From assembly GCA_009774375.1 (NCBI GenBank), contig VSNO01000051.1:1-25617 (forward strand): a stretch of DNA of 25,617 nt, read 5' to 3'. Both the position numbers and the translations under genes were made by a program. Below the pieces are notes generated by a model. That model was not told where the DNA came from, ran no database searches, and saw only the letters and a list, made by a program, of their open reading frames with translations. This stretch comes from Lachnospiraceae bacterium (GTDB lineage: Bacteria > Bacillota > Clostridia > Lachnospirales > Lachnospiraceae). Positions 15,271 to 23,796 of the stretch are shown one piece after another (positions within the stretch are counted from its first letter, which is position 1; each line of letters opens with the position of its first letter).

Positions 15271-17481
15271 CTAAAAACCTCTAATTCCCATGAACGACAA
15301 AATCGCATCGACATTTTTTCTCTCCGCGTCGTTCAACACATTTTCATCAAAAGACTCCCTCGCTACATTTCCCTCGTACCAGCCAAACTGCTGGAAATAT
15401 GCGTTTACAACAGAATCACTGAATGTCCTTCCATGGCGGGCATAGATCTCAAACAACGCAATGTATTTCTCATAATCTGTCAGATCCGTGATTTCGCTAT
15501 ACATCAATTCCCTTGTACTGCTCTCCGGAAGGATATACCCTGCGCCCAGCCGCCGCACACTGGTCTCATGTATCCGCGGCACACCGATCTCCTGATGATA
15601 CAGATCATCATAGTAAAACCATAGCTCTATCAGCATACAGTTATTTCCGGTATTTTTGAGATTTTCATTGATATAACTCATGATATCTGGGTAGGAGCTC
15701 CCCACGGCATTCATATTATTCAGATGCACCAGAACGAGATCCGTATAATATCTTTCCTTTTTCCTGTCGATATTGTCATCGCCGGAAATGTACTCCGCAT
15801 GTGACGCCCTATACAGCGCCTCCAGCATCCCACTCTCGTCCTCGTTCACAGCGCATTCCCCGGCAAGCCCAAACTGATATTCCACATAGGCGCGTCCTAT
15901 CTTATAGCGCTGCTCCGCAAGTTCGTATTCGTATGTCGTTCTGACATACCCTGTCCTGTCCGCCACGTCAAGAAAATACTGTGTCCGCGCATCCACAATG
16001 GATGTCGCCGTATCAAAATCCCCCGCGTCGGCCAGCGACGAAGTCTCATTGACACACTGGCTATACAGCTCGTCGATCGCCCTCTGCAGCAAGTCCGCAC
16101 CCTCTGCCTCCCCAAGTCCAGATGCTACGATCTGATCGACAGCATCCTCATAACGTCCCTCCGCTATCAGGGAATTAATGGAGTCATCCGTATCTTCTGT
16201 CCCTGCCGTGCGCTGATCCGCCTCCTGACCACCGTTTGCCTCGCCTGACACATTCGATACGGCGCTCGTGGCTTCTGGTCTTACATCAGCTTTCGCGTCA
16301 TGATCCGGTCTCTTCGAAATGAGCGCAGCACACACCGCGATCAGAAGAATACCGCATACTGCGGCTGCACCGATCAATATGGTTTTCTTATTTGCGCTAT
16401 CCACATATGGAAGCTTTGTATCTATACGCCCAGTATCACCGATATCCGCTGAAGGCAGCCCAGTCTCTAGCGGCGTTTTGGGCGGCTCCACTTTCACAGC
16501 ACTCTCGTCTGAATACAGCACTGCATGCAGTACATCCATATTCTGTATCCTGTTCTCGGCATACACTGCCATTCCCTGCATGACCGCCGTGTTCTGCGCA
16601 TCACTGATGCTGACTCCCAGCTCCCTGGGGGATTTGAGGGTATCCTCTCGCATGCGCTCCATAGATTCAACGGGTGTCACGCCTGTGATACATTTGTAGA
16701 TCGTTGCCGTGAGTGCATACACATCCGACCACGGTCCCTGTTTTCCGCGACTCCGGTACTGCTCCTCCGGCGCATAGCCGGGCTTTAACATGATGGAAAG
16801 GCTCTTCTCCGCATTTCCCGCAAACTCGCGTGCCGCACCGAAATCCAGGAGCTTCATGCCGCCATATTTCGTGATCATAATATTGTCAGGACTGATATCC
16901 CTGTGGATTATCCCAGCATCATGCACCTTTGACAAAGCCCGGATGACAGGCTCCATCATCTCAAAGGTCTTACTGACAGAAATTTTTCCACCGTTCTGTT
17001 TCAGGTACTGTTTCAGTGTGATCCCCTCTATATATTCCATAACAATATAAGCAGTGCCGTTCTCGTTAAAAAAATCCCTTACTTCGACAATACCGTTCAG
17101 GTTCGAGAACTTCGCCAGGTTTCGCGCCTCATTGATAAAGCCTTCACGCCATTTGCTGACATCTGCCTCATTCTTCCCGGCATACATTGACACCATTGTC
17201 GTGACATTGGATTCCCTTGTCACAAATCCGTTGGGATAAAATTCTTTGATAGCCACAACCAGCTCCAGATTCAGATCCAGACCGATATAGGAGATACCGA
17301 AACCGCCCTCCCCGATCACTTTCCCAACCAGGTATTTTCCAGCCAATATCGTAAACGGCTGCATCTGATGGGACGCCGACTTTATCTGCTTCAGTTGATA
17401 GTCACAGTGCGGACACACCTCAACACTGTCCCTGTTGTCTACCTCCTGCATACATCCAGGACATATTTTTTTGATATCCAT
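15271..17481 (-). CDS. Receptor-type Ser/Thr protein kinase B with zinc ribbon and YARHG ectodomain
   Basis: This 736-residue protein has the same plan as kinase A with identical spacing: zinc ribbon Cys 7/10/23/26, GEGGFG 57-62, K79, HRDISPDN from 193, DFG 213-215, APE near 237. One span lies at about 363-385. The external part of about 350 residues begins with helical, TPR-like sequence (LIAEGRYEDAVDQIVASG) and ends in a YARHG domain at about 648-725: GYILPESSTREL, then EIYARHGRTF and FGWYEG. YARHG is a small extracytoplasmic domain of unknown ligand, found near wall-binding or signalling modules. Codons 84-311 lie in a 684-bp block identical to kinase C. The gene starts 36 bases after the GH3 gene and precedes the Sel1/SGNH gene by 6 bases. 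Confidence 0.95.
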   Translation of the reverse strand: MDIKKICPGCMQEVDNRDSVEVCPHCDYQLKQIKSASHQMQPFTILAGKYLVGKVIGEGGFGISYIGLDLNLELVVAIKEFYPNGFVTRESNVTTMVSMYAGKNEADVSKWREGFINEARNLAKFSNLNGIVEVRDFFNENGTAYIVMEYIEGITLKQYLKQNGGKISVSKTFEMMEPVIRALSKVHDAGIIHRDISPDNIMITKYGGMKLLDFGAAREFAGNAEKSLSIMLKPGYAPEEQYRSRGKQGPWSDVYALTATIYKCITGVTPVESMERMREDTLKSPRELGVSISDAQNTAVMQGMAVYAENRIQNMDVLHAVLYSDESAVKVEPPKTPLETGLPSADIGDTGRIDTKLPYVDSANKKTILIGAAAVCGILLIAVCAALISKRPDHDAKADVRPEATSAVSNVSGEANGGQEADQRTAGTEDTDDSINSLIAEGRYEDAVDQIVASGLGEAEGADLLQRAIDELYSQCVNETSSLADAGDFDTATSIVDARTQYFLDVADRTGYVRTTYEYELAEQRYKIGRAYVEYQFGLAGECAVNEDESGMLEALYRASHAEYISGDDNIDRKKERYYTDLVLVHLNNMNAVGSSYPDIMSYINENLKNTGNNCMLIELWFYYDDLYHQEIGVPRIHETSVRRLGAGYILPESSTRELMYSEITDLTDYEKYIALFEIYARHGRTFSDSVVNAYFQQFGWYEGNVARESFDENVLNDAERKNVDAILSFMGIRGF
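16549..17232. repeat. 684-bp perfect direct repeat, copy 1 (inside kinase B)
   Basis: Every base matches 21261-21944 (constant offset of 4712). The block covers codons 84-311 of the kinase, from just after the catalytic Lys to past the end of the kinase fold. Right outside it, similarity falls sharply: at least seven mismatches occur in the next 34 bases at the 17233 side, many at silent positions. Identical inside and diverged outside is the pattern of gene conversion. Confidence 0.97.
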
Positions 17482-17517
17482 TTCTTTACTGCCCTTTCCT
17501 CAATTGTATGATCCGCC

Positions 17518-18873
17518 TCAGTCTGTCAACCTCAGCTTTGCTTCTATGATCCTTAGCACAGAGGCATCAATCTCTTCCTCCGCGATCTCTCCGTCTGCCA
17601 CTGCGTCAAGCACCGCATTATAGGAAGGTTCAAAATGATCAGCCATCAAAAGCATATCGCAGCCTGCCTGAACCGCCATGACAGCCGCCTCGCCCGGACT
17701 GTAATGTTCGCTGACAGCTCCCATGCTCATCGAATCCGTTATGATAATACCCTGAAACCCCATTTCCTGCCGAAGCAAGTCTGTAACAAGTTCCCCGGAC
17801 AATGTGGCCGGAATATCTCCCCCCGTCACATTCGGTATCGATACATGGGAAACCATAATAAAGTCGATCCCTCGATCACACCCGCTCTGAAACGGAACAA
17901 GTTCTGTCTCCTTTAATTCCCCGATCGTCTTATAGGAATACGCGTATCCTGCATGGGTATCCTCAACTGTCCCACCATGTCCTGGAAAATGTTTATAGCA
18001 CGCCAGTATGCCATGCTGATGAAGTCCTTCCGTGTACGCCCATGCCATATCGGCCACAATATGCGGATCACTGCCAAACGAACGGTCGCCAATCGCCTGG
18101 TTTGACTCATTTGTGAGCACATCCGCATCGGGAGCAAAATTCACATTGAAACCAAGATCACTCAGGTATACACCAATCGTGTCAGCCGCATCGCGAATCA
18201 CTTGTGTATCCTTTTGTGCGGCGAGCACTCCCATCGCCTCCGTCTTCGGCACGCCAAACACGCTGTTGGAGGCGATCCTGAGTACTCTGCCACCCTCCTC
18301 GTCCACACCCAGAAAAACAGGAAACTCTTGTGTCTGCAGTGCATATTCCTGCACATCCCGCAGCATATCCCTGGTCTGATCCGGTGTCTCCAGGTTTTTT
18401 GCAAAATAGACAAGACCTCCCACAGGAAACCTGTCAAAAGCATTCGTTGTCACATCCCCTGCGGCTGTCACAAGCTCTGTCCCTGTCAGCAGTTCCGGTG
18501 TGATAAAGAACATCTGCGCGACCTTCTCCTCTATCGTCATCCGGCTTATAAATTCCGCCGCGCGCTGCCTGGTCGGTTCATATTCTGTCATCTGCCCTGT
18601 TTCCGTTTCTGTCTCGGTTGCTATTCCGACCAGTGTTTCTGTTTCGATTGCTGTCTCCGACAAAACAGCGCTCTCCTGATCTGCGCTGTTCTCCTCATTC
18701 TCCGCAGATTCCCCCGTCTGTATCCCATTAATAGATTCATCCAGCCCGACTTTTTCCTTCTTTTGCCCGCTCTCCACCGCATACACTACAATCCCTGCCG
18801 TGGTCAGGGTAAGAAGAAGCAACAGCACCAAAACCCTATTCCATTTTCTTTTCTTATGCCTTCTCCATCTCAT
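17518..18873 (-). CDS. Membrane-anchored GH3 beta-N-acetylhexosaminidase (NagZ-like)
   Basis: This 451-residue protein has a short basic N-terminus, one signal-anchor span (about residues 12-32), a Glu/Thr-rich linker, then a single GH3 domain from about residue 105. It shows MTIEEKVAQMFF, VGGLVYFAKNL, GVDEEGGRVLR, FNVNFAPDADV, DRSFGSDP, KHFPGHGGTVEDTH (about 292-305) and IITDSMSMGA. The K-H-F-P-G-H-G-x4-D-x-H loop carries the His/Asp general acid pair specific to NagZ-type hexosaminidases, and the Asp of ITDSMSM is the expected nucleophile. It should remove GlcNAc from muropeptides or other wall glycans outside the membrane. A GAGG site precedes the ATG by 9 bases. The gene begins 3 bases after the kinase-relic ORF and lies 36 bases before kinase B. 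Confidence 0.92.
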   Translation of the reverse strand: MRWRRHKKRKWNRVLVLLLLLTLTTAGIVVYAVESGQKKEKVGLDESINGIQTGESAENEENSADQESAVLSETAIETETLVGIATETETETGQMTEYEPTRQRAAEFISRMTIEEKVAQMFFITPELLTGTELVTAAGDVTTNAFDRFPVGGLVYFAKNLETPDQTRDMLRDVQEYALQTQEFPVFLGVDEEGGRVLRIASNSVFGVPKTEAMGVLAAQKDTQVIRDAADTIGVYLSDLGFNVNFAPDADVLTNESNQAIGDRSFGSDPHIVADMAWAYTEGLHQHGILACYKHFPGHGGTVEDTHAGYAYSYKTIGELKETELVPFQSGCDRGIDFIMVSHVSIPNVTGGDIPATLSGELVTDLLRQEMGFQGIIITDSMSMGAVSEHYSPGEAAVMAVQAGCDMLLMADHFEPSYNAVLDAVADGEIAEEEIDASVLRIIEAKLRLTD

Positions 18874-18876
18874 GTT

Positions 18877-19065
18877 CTAGTCCTCATCACACTGCACACC
18901 ACTGTCTCCGTTTCCGATGAATGTCGGCTCTCCCAACAACCAAAAATCAGTAGATATGATCGCCTCACTGTATTCTCCGTCCTGATTCACCCAGTAATAT
19001 TCATGCAATGACACAGATCTGTTCGAACCAATCTCATGCGCCGCACCGAAATAAAGCAGTTTCAT
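18877..19065 (-). pseudogene. Short ORF resembling a relic of a fourth kinase (DFG region)
   Basis: This 62-codon frame begins MKLLYFGAAHEIGSNRSVSL. It aligns with MKLLDFGAAREFAGNAEKSL of the three kinases at the magnesium-binding DFG loop; the catalytic Asp has become Tyr. The DNA supports common origin: GCCGCACCGAAAT (plus strand, about 19041) is identical to the kinase genes and the surrounding 26 bases match at about 22. After about 20 residues the likeness ends, and the remainder (STDFWLLGEPTFIGNGDSG) matches nothing I know. It sits between the amidase and GH3 genes, exactly where the array pattern predicts a kinase. A GGTGGG site precedes the ATG by about 9 bases, so a small non-kinase peptide could still be made. 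Confidence 0.5.
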
Positions 19066-19083
19066 AGTACTAATCCCACCAGA

Positions 19084-20160
19084 TCATTCCACAAGAAACT
19101 TATCAATCCCATTAGCGATTCCATCCACAATTTTATATTGATAATCCTCTGTCGCCATCAAGGCATCCTCCTCCGGATTGGTCATATACCCCATTTCCAC
19201 GATCGTAACCGGAACCTGACACCAGTTTATCCCGCTCATGGTATCCGTTTCCCACACATACTCCTTTTTACACCCAGTTACAGCGACCAGTTCATCCAAC
19301 ACATATATCGACAGCTTCTTGCTCTGCTCATAAAAAGAAGCGTTGTATGGGTTTTCGGCTGTCTGGCAGATCGTCATTGCACCGTTAGCCGCTGGGTTAT
19401 CCGAACCGTTTGCATGTATCCTGATAAAAGCATCTGCATTGAGATCATTCGCTATAGCCGCCCTCTCGCTGTTACTTATATTCACATCATTCGTCGTCCG
19501 CACCATGACCACTTCATATCCCCGAAACTCGAGCGCTTCCTCCAACTTCAGGGCGACCATCAGATTCAACTCATATTCCTTCAGACCACTTGTCTTCCCG
19601 CTCGTGCCACCAGATACTTTGTATTTTGTCTCACTTGCCCCCGGCCCGACAGGTTCCTTTTCAGTATTCCCCTTAGATTGATGTCCGGCATCTATGACGA
19701 TCAGAAACCCGTTTGCACCCTCGGCCTTTTCTTTCAGATAATCACTCGCAATGTAATAAATACCGCCATCAACTTGAACACTCCACCACTCACCAAGATT
19801 TTCAATTCCCTGCACTGTTTCATGCGGCGCATAGGTATCATATATCCCAGAATCTGCTGTGGGTTCCCGCCTCACATTCACTCTGGCAGTAGTATATAAA
19901 TCAACCAGTTCAACAGGCTCACCTTCTTGACCTGTCTCTACCTCACAGTCTTCCTGCAGATCATTAACCGAGGTCTCTGTTTCTGATCCAGGATCGTTTT
20001 GCTGCGTTGACTCACGTGCATCTGCTATTATAAAATCGGCCGTTGAATCCACTTCCATAAGTGTCATATCTTCTTCTGTGCTGCTCTGCCCGCAAGCAGC
20101 AAAAGAAAAAATAAAGCCTGCCGCCAAAACAATTAATCCGCATTTCCTTATACTCATCAT
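19084..20160 (-). CDS. N-acetylmuramoyl-L-alanine amidase (Amidase_3) lipoprotein with SH3-like domain
   Basis: This 358-residue protein has a lipoprotein signal (FIFSFAAC, Cys near residue 23), an acidic Ser/Thr/Glu linker, a bacterial SH3 domain at about 85-150 (TARVNVRREPTADSGIY, WWSVQVDGGIYYIASDYL) and an Amidase_3 domain from about 155. Zinc ligands and catalytic Glu are visible: IVIDAGHQ (His), LKEYELNL (Glu), FIRIHANGS (His) and VTIVEMGYMTN (catalytic Glu). It should cleave the bond between muramic acid and the stem peptide while anchored to the outer face of the membrane; the SH3 part would bind the wall. Its ATG overlaps the TGA of kinase C (20157-20160), so the two are translationally coupled. 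Confidence 0.93.
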   Translation of the reverse strand: MMSIRKCGLIVLAAGFIFSFAACGQSSTEEDMTLMEVDSTADFIIADARESTQQNDPGSETETSVNDLQEDCEVETGQEGEPVELVDLYTTARVNVRREPTADSGIYDTYAPHETVQGIENLGEWWSVQVDGGIYYIASDYLKEKAEGANGFLIVIDAGHQSKGNTEKEPVGPGASETKYKVSGGTSGKTSGLKEYELNLMVALKLEEALEFRGYEVVMVRTTNDVNISNSERAAIANDLNADAFIRIHANGSDNPAANGAMTICQTAENPYNASFYEQSKKLSIYVLDELVAVTGCKKEYVWETDTMSGINWCQVPVTIVEMGYMTNPEEDALMATEDYQYKIVDGIANGIDKFLVE

Positions 20161-22193
20161 CTATATCCACATTCTTTCTCATATTCCACGATCAAATCCC
20201 TGTTGGCAATTTCATAGGAATTAAGAAGCGATTCATCGAAGTCATCCGGAGCAATTGAAGGTACATACCATTCTTTTAAAGCAAAATATTCTTTGAGATA
20301 CTCATCATCAAACACTCTCCCATGACGCGCATAGATCTCATTCCGCGCCAGCCGGCATTGCTCAGTAGTAAATCCTCTCAATTCTGATTTTGATATGTAC
20401 CTGACATCGCTGCCCACAAGTATATAATCCTGGATGTCAATCCCATTTGCTGATACATATTTCCACTCATCCAACATATATTGTGACTCTGAAAGCACAA
20501 GGGTCTCCCACTGGTAATATTCATAAGTATCCTCAAGATCATAGTCTGTTGCCTTGCTATGATCTGCTGCGTCAGGACTGTATCTCCAACGGAGTAACTG
20601 ATCTGCGTCAAAATACAGTCTGTGCGAATCAACGCCTTCATAATACGCAAAAAACAGCCCGCTTTCATCATAATAAAAATACCGGGTATAATCTGACCCG
20701 CCATAATCTTTTTGAACTACAATTGCCTTAATCTGATCCTGCTCAGAATATGCCAGAGTTCCTTCATCAATCATCACGATATCATATGAATTAGATGATA
20801 TCCCATTAACTATCCGATCATACTTATCCCTTATCCGCAAAACACTATCTTCTACATCCGCCATCTCGTCAGCAGCATCCTCAGAATGCTCCTCTGCTGT
20901 TGTCATGAAATCAATAAAATCACCAGGTTCATCAGAATACACAGATTCTGCCACACTCTGATCTGCATCCGGTTCTGCACCGGCCCTATAGCCGCTGTCT
21001 GGCTCTTTCGGCATGAGAGCAGCACACAGGATGATCAGAAGAACACCGCACACCACAACAGCACCGATCAATATAACCTTTTGATCCATGATGCCTGTGA
21101 TCAGAAGTTTGATATCTGCAAACTTTTTATCCCTGTCTTCTTCTTTGACGACATCTGACCTGATCTGTTCGCTCGCAGTCTTGATCCCGGAAGATTCCAC
21201 CACCTTCATCACACTTCCATTTGAATACAACGCCATATATAGCGCGTTCATACTCTGAAACCTGTTCTCGGCATACACTGCCATTCCCTGCATGACCGCC
21301 GTGTTCTGCGCATCACTGATGCTGACTCCCAGCTCCCTGGGGGATTTGAGGGTATCCTCTCGCATGCGCTCCATAGATTCAACGGGTGTCACGCCTGTGA
21401 TACATTTGTAGATCGTTGCCGTGAGTGCATACACATCCGACCACGGTCCCTGTTTTCCGCGACTCCGGTACTGCTCCTCCGGCGCATAGCCGGGCTTTAA
21501 CATGATGGAAAGGCTCTTCTCCGCATTTCCCGCAAACTCGCGTGCCGCACCGAAATCCAGGAGCTTCATGCCGCCATATTTCGTGATCATAATATTGTCA
21601 GGACTGATATCCCTGTGGATTATCCCAGCATCATGCACCTTTGACAAAGCCCGGATGACAGGCTCCATCATCTCAAAGGTCTTACTGACAGAAATTTTTC
21701 CACCGTTCTGTTTCAGGTACTGTTTCAGTGTGATCCCCTCTATATATTCCATAACAATATAAGCAGTGCCGTTCTCGTTAAAAAAATCCCTTACTTCGAC
21801 AATACCGTTCAGGTTCGAGAACTTCGCCAGGTTTCGCGCCTCATTGATAAAGCCTTCACGCCATTTGCTGACATCTGCCTCATTCTTCCCGGCATACATT
21901 GACACCATTGTCGTGACATTGGATTCCCTTGTCACAAATCCGTTCGGGTAAAATTCCTTGATCGCCACGACTAACTCCAGATTCAGGTCGAAACCAAGAT
22001 AGGAAATGCCGAACCCGCCTTCTCCAATGACCTTGCCCACCAGATACTTTCCAGCCAGTATCGTGAACGGCTGCATCTGGTGCGGCTCCGCCTTCATCTG
22101 ATTTAAATCATAACCACAGTGCGGACATATACCCATACTGTCTCTGTGCTCCACTTTCTGCATGCAGCCAGGGCACATTTTACTGATATCCAT
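20157..22193 (-). CDS. Receptor-type Ser/Thr protein kinase C with zinc ribbon and YARHG ectodomain
   Basis: This 678-residue protein shares numbering and motifs with kinases A and B (Cys 7/10/23/26, GEGGFG 57-62, K79, HRDISPDN, DFG, APE). One span lies at about 370-393. The ectodomain differs from kinase B: an acidic linker, then a beta-rich part with many Tyr (DYTRYFYYDESGLFFAYYEG, YLDF-like strands), and a terminal YARHG domain at about 588-665 (LARNEIYARHGRVFDDEYL, LKEWYVPS). Codons 84-311 are DNA-identical to kinase B, while the first 83 codons have diverged, which indicates recent conversion. It lies between the VWA-FHA gene (9-base gap) and the amidase gene (ATGA overlap). Likely target proteins are the cytoplasmic FHA partners and itself (inference). 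Confidence 0.95.
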   Translation of the reverse strand: MDISKMCPGCMQKVEHRDSMGICPHCGYDLNQMKAEPHQMQPFTILAGKYLVGKVIGEGGFGISYLGFDLNLELVVAIKEFYPNGFVTRESNVTTMVSMYAGKNEADVSKWREGFINEARNLAKFSNLNGIVEVRDFFNENGTAYIVMEYIEGITLKQYLKQNGGKISVSKTFEMMEPVIRALSKVHDAGIIHRDISPDNIMITKYGGMKLLDFGAAREFAGNAEKSLSIMLKPGYAPEEQYRSRGKQGPWSDVYALTATIYKCITGVTPVESMERMREDTLKSPRELGVSISDAQNTAVMQGMAVYAENRFQSMNALYMALYSNGSVMKVVESSGIKTASEQIRSDVVKEEDRDKKFADIKLLITGIMDQKVILIGAVVVCGVLLIILCAALMPKEPDSGYRAGAEPDADQSVAESVYSDEPGDFIDFMTTAEEHSEDAADEMADVEDSVLRIRDKYDRIVNGISSNSYDIVMIDEGTLAYSEQDQIKAIVVQKDYGGSDYTRYFYYDESGLFFAYYEGVDSHRLYFDADQLLRWRYSPDAADHSKATDYDLEDTYEYYQWETLVLSESQYMLDEWKYVSANGIDIQDYILVGSDVRYISKSELRGFTTEQCRLARNEIYARHGRVFDDEYLKEYFALKEWYVPSIAPDDFDESLLNSYEIANRDLIVEYEKECGYR
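21261..21944. repeat. 684-bp perfect direct repeat, copy 2 (inside kinase C)
   Basis: This block is identical, base for base, to 16549-17232, in the same orientation and reading frame. The two copies lie 4.7 kb apart with the amidase, the relic ORF and the GH3 gene between them, so recombination between them would delete or duplicate that module. Confidence 0.97.
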
Positions 22194-22202
22194 ACCTGTA
22201 TC

Positions 22203-23783
22203 CTACTCCTGAACAATTTTGTATTCAGCGGAGCCTACGAGCAGTATATCATCGTTCTCCAAGGCAAATTCGCCTGTGATCGGCACACCGTTTACAAAGG
22301 TTCCGTTCGTCGAATTGTTATCCTTCACATAGACTTTCTTGTCCTTGCTGTACAAATAACAGTGTACACTGGAAAGCGCATTATCATTCTCAAAACTTAA
22401 GTCACACGTCTTTTTCCGTCCCAATGTCTTTTTGCCATCCAGAACAAGTGGATAGTTCTCCTCCTTGCCAGGTCCTACCTTGTACAATATGATCTTGATC
22501 CCGACAGCTGATCTTTTCTCTGTAGGAGGCACAGCAACAGATGCGCTCTGGTTCAGCCCGATAGTCCTGCTGTCCTCACTCCGGCCAGAAAAGCTGTTGT
22601 CATCAGACAGCGAAACTGTTTTCTTTTTCCCTCCAGACAGGATCGCAATGATGAAAATCACGATGACCACGATGATCACAGCCGCAATACCGATAATCAG
22701 TGCAGTGTTGACAGTTCCTTCCGGTTGTTCTGCCTCCTTCGTGACAACCTCTGATGACTCCTCCTGTACATCACTATCGTTTTTATTAATATTCACATTT
22801 ACATTCACACTCTGTGCTTCCTTGATTGCATCCAGGATATCGCCGACAGGAATCTGCATCCCATCCTTCCCCTGTGCTGTGCCGTCTGAAAGGTTGACCC
22901 CCAGATAGATATTACCATCCTGTGCCGTCACATCCGCAAGATCGACAGAGACGACCAGACTCTCATCGATCACTCTGGTGACCTTCGCACATATTTCCCT
23001 GCACTCAAACCCATCAATTCTGGGTACATAATGCACACCGCCTGCGGAATACCTCGCAAAACTCCCTAAGATCTTGGCACTTTCCAGATCCGTGTCCTTA
23101 TAATTGTCAGGAAGCAGTGCGACCGTGAACACTGGTATATGTGTTTCCTTCACCTGCGTCTCCGCCTCCGACTGCGTGATACCGTCCTTCTGATCATCCG
23201 CGCCATCCGAGAAGATCACGAGACACCGTTTCTGGTGCACATTCTTGTCCGTCTTCAGCACATTCAGTTCTTCCCGGATACTCTTGTACAAATCTGTATC
23301 CTGGCGCGTGACTTCGATCGTGTCAACGAAATCATTCAGCACCTGCGCATCCTCCGAGAATCCTGAACTCACCAGATCATCAGCCATCGTCGCGATACAA
23401 ATGTTATCGCCGCTCTTTTTGGTATTGACGAATTCCCGCAGCGTCTCCTTCACAGTATCGATCCTTGTCTTGTCCATGGAACCAGAAATGTCGACCACAA
23501 ACATATAGGAAACAGATTCTCCACAATCTCTGAACTTGCTGACAGATTCGATCGGAAGACTCTGTTTACCCACCATGACAGAACTCTCCGAATAATCCAG
23601 ATTCCAGTCACTTCCCCTATTATGATTCACATATATAATTATCTTGCCATTCTCTGTTCTGTACTGATCTATCCCCACAGTGAGGGACTCATCCGCACAC
23701 ACGCCAGAACCGAACATGTTGCATATTACAAGCACCGCGATCAGGCATAGGAACACGCCTTTTATCCGCTTCATTATCCTCAT
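22203..23783 (-). CDS. Extracellular VWA / cytoplasmic FHA transmembrane protein
   Basis: I place the start at the ATG at 23783-23781 (MRIMKRIKGV), 6-7 bases after GGAG and 13 bases after the PP2C stop; the open frame reaches 23906 but overlaps the PP2C gene. The 526-residue protein has a signal peptide (to about A30) and a VWA domain at about 90-290 with the metal site D98-x-S100-x-S102 (VVDISGSMD) and IFSDGADD. A linker rich in Val/Asn follows, then one span at about 362-385 and an FHA domain at about 440-526 (LGRKKTCDL, SSVHCYLYS, NNSTNGTFVNG). FHA domains bind phosphothreonine, so this protein could link an external metal-dependent adhesion or sensor domain to kinase output inside. It sits between the PP2C and kinase C genes. 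Confidence 0.92.
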   Translation of the reverse strand: MRIMKRIKGVFLCLIAVLVICNMFGSGVCADESLTVGIDQYRTENGKIIIYVNHNRGSDWNLDYSESSVMVGKQSLPIESVSKFRDCGESVSYMFVVDISGSMDKTRIDTVKETLREFVNTKKSGDNICIATMADDLVSSGFSEDAQVLNDFVDTIEVTRQDTDLYKSIREELNVLKTDKNVHQKRCLVIFSDGADDQKDGITQSEAETQVKETHIPVFTVALLPDNYKDTDLESAKILGSFARYSAGGVHYVPRIDGFECREICAKVTRVIDESLVVSVDLADVTAQDGNIYLGVNLSDGTAQGKDGMQIPVGDILDAIKEAQSVNVNVNINKNDSDVQEESSEVVTKEAEQPEGTVNTALIIGIAAVIIVVIVIFIIAILSGGKKKTVSLSDDNSFSGRSEDSRTIGLNQSASVAVPPTEKRSAVGIKIILYKVGPGKEENYPLVLDGKKTLGRKKTCDLSFENDNALSSVHCYLYSKDKKVYVKDNNSTNGTFVNGVPITGEFALENDDILLVGSAEYKIVQE

Positions 23784-23796
23784 AATCTTCTCCAAT

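Noticed and set aside
18202..19899. Plus-strand frames at 18202-19011 and 19036-19899
   Set aside because: They are antisense to the GH3 and amidase genes, which have full family motifs; the plus-strand products have no recognisable features.
16790..21951. Two pairs of identical plus-strand frames (16790-17050 with 21502-21762, and 17054-17239 with 21766-21951)
   Set aside because: They are antisense shadows of the 684-bp identical block in kinases B and C, not duplicated small genes.
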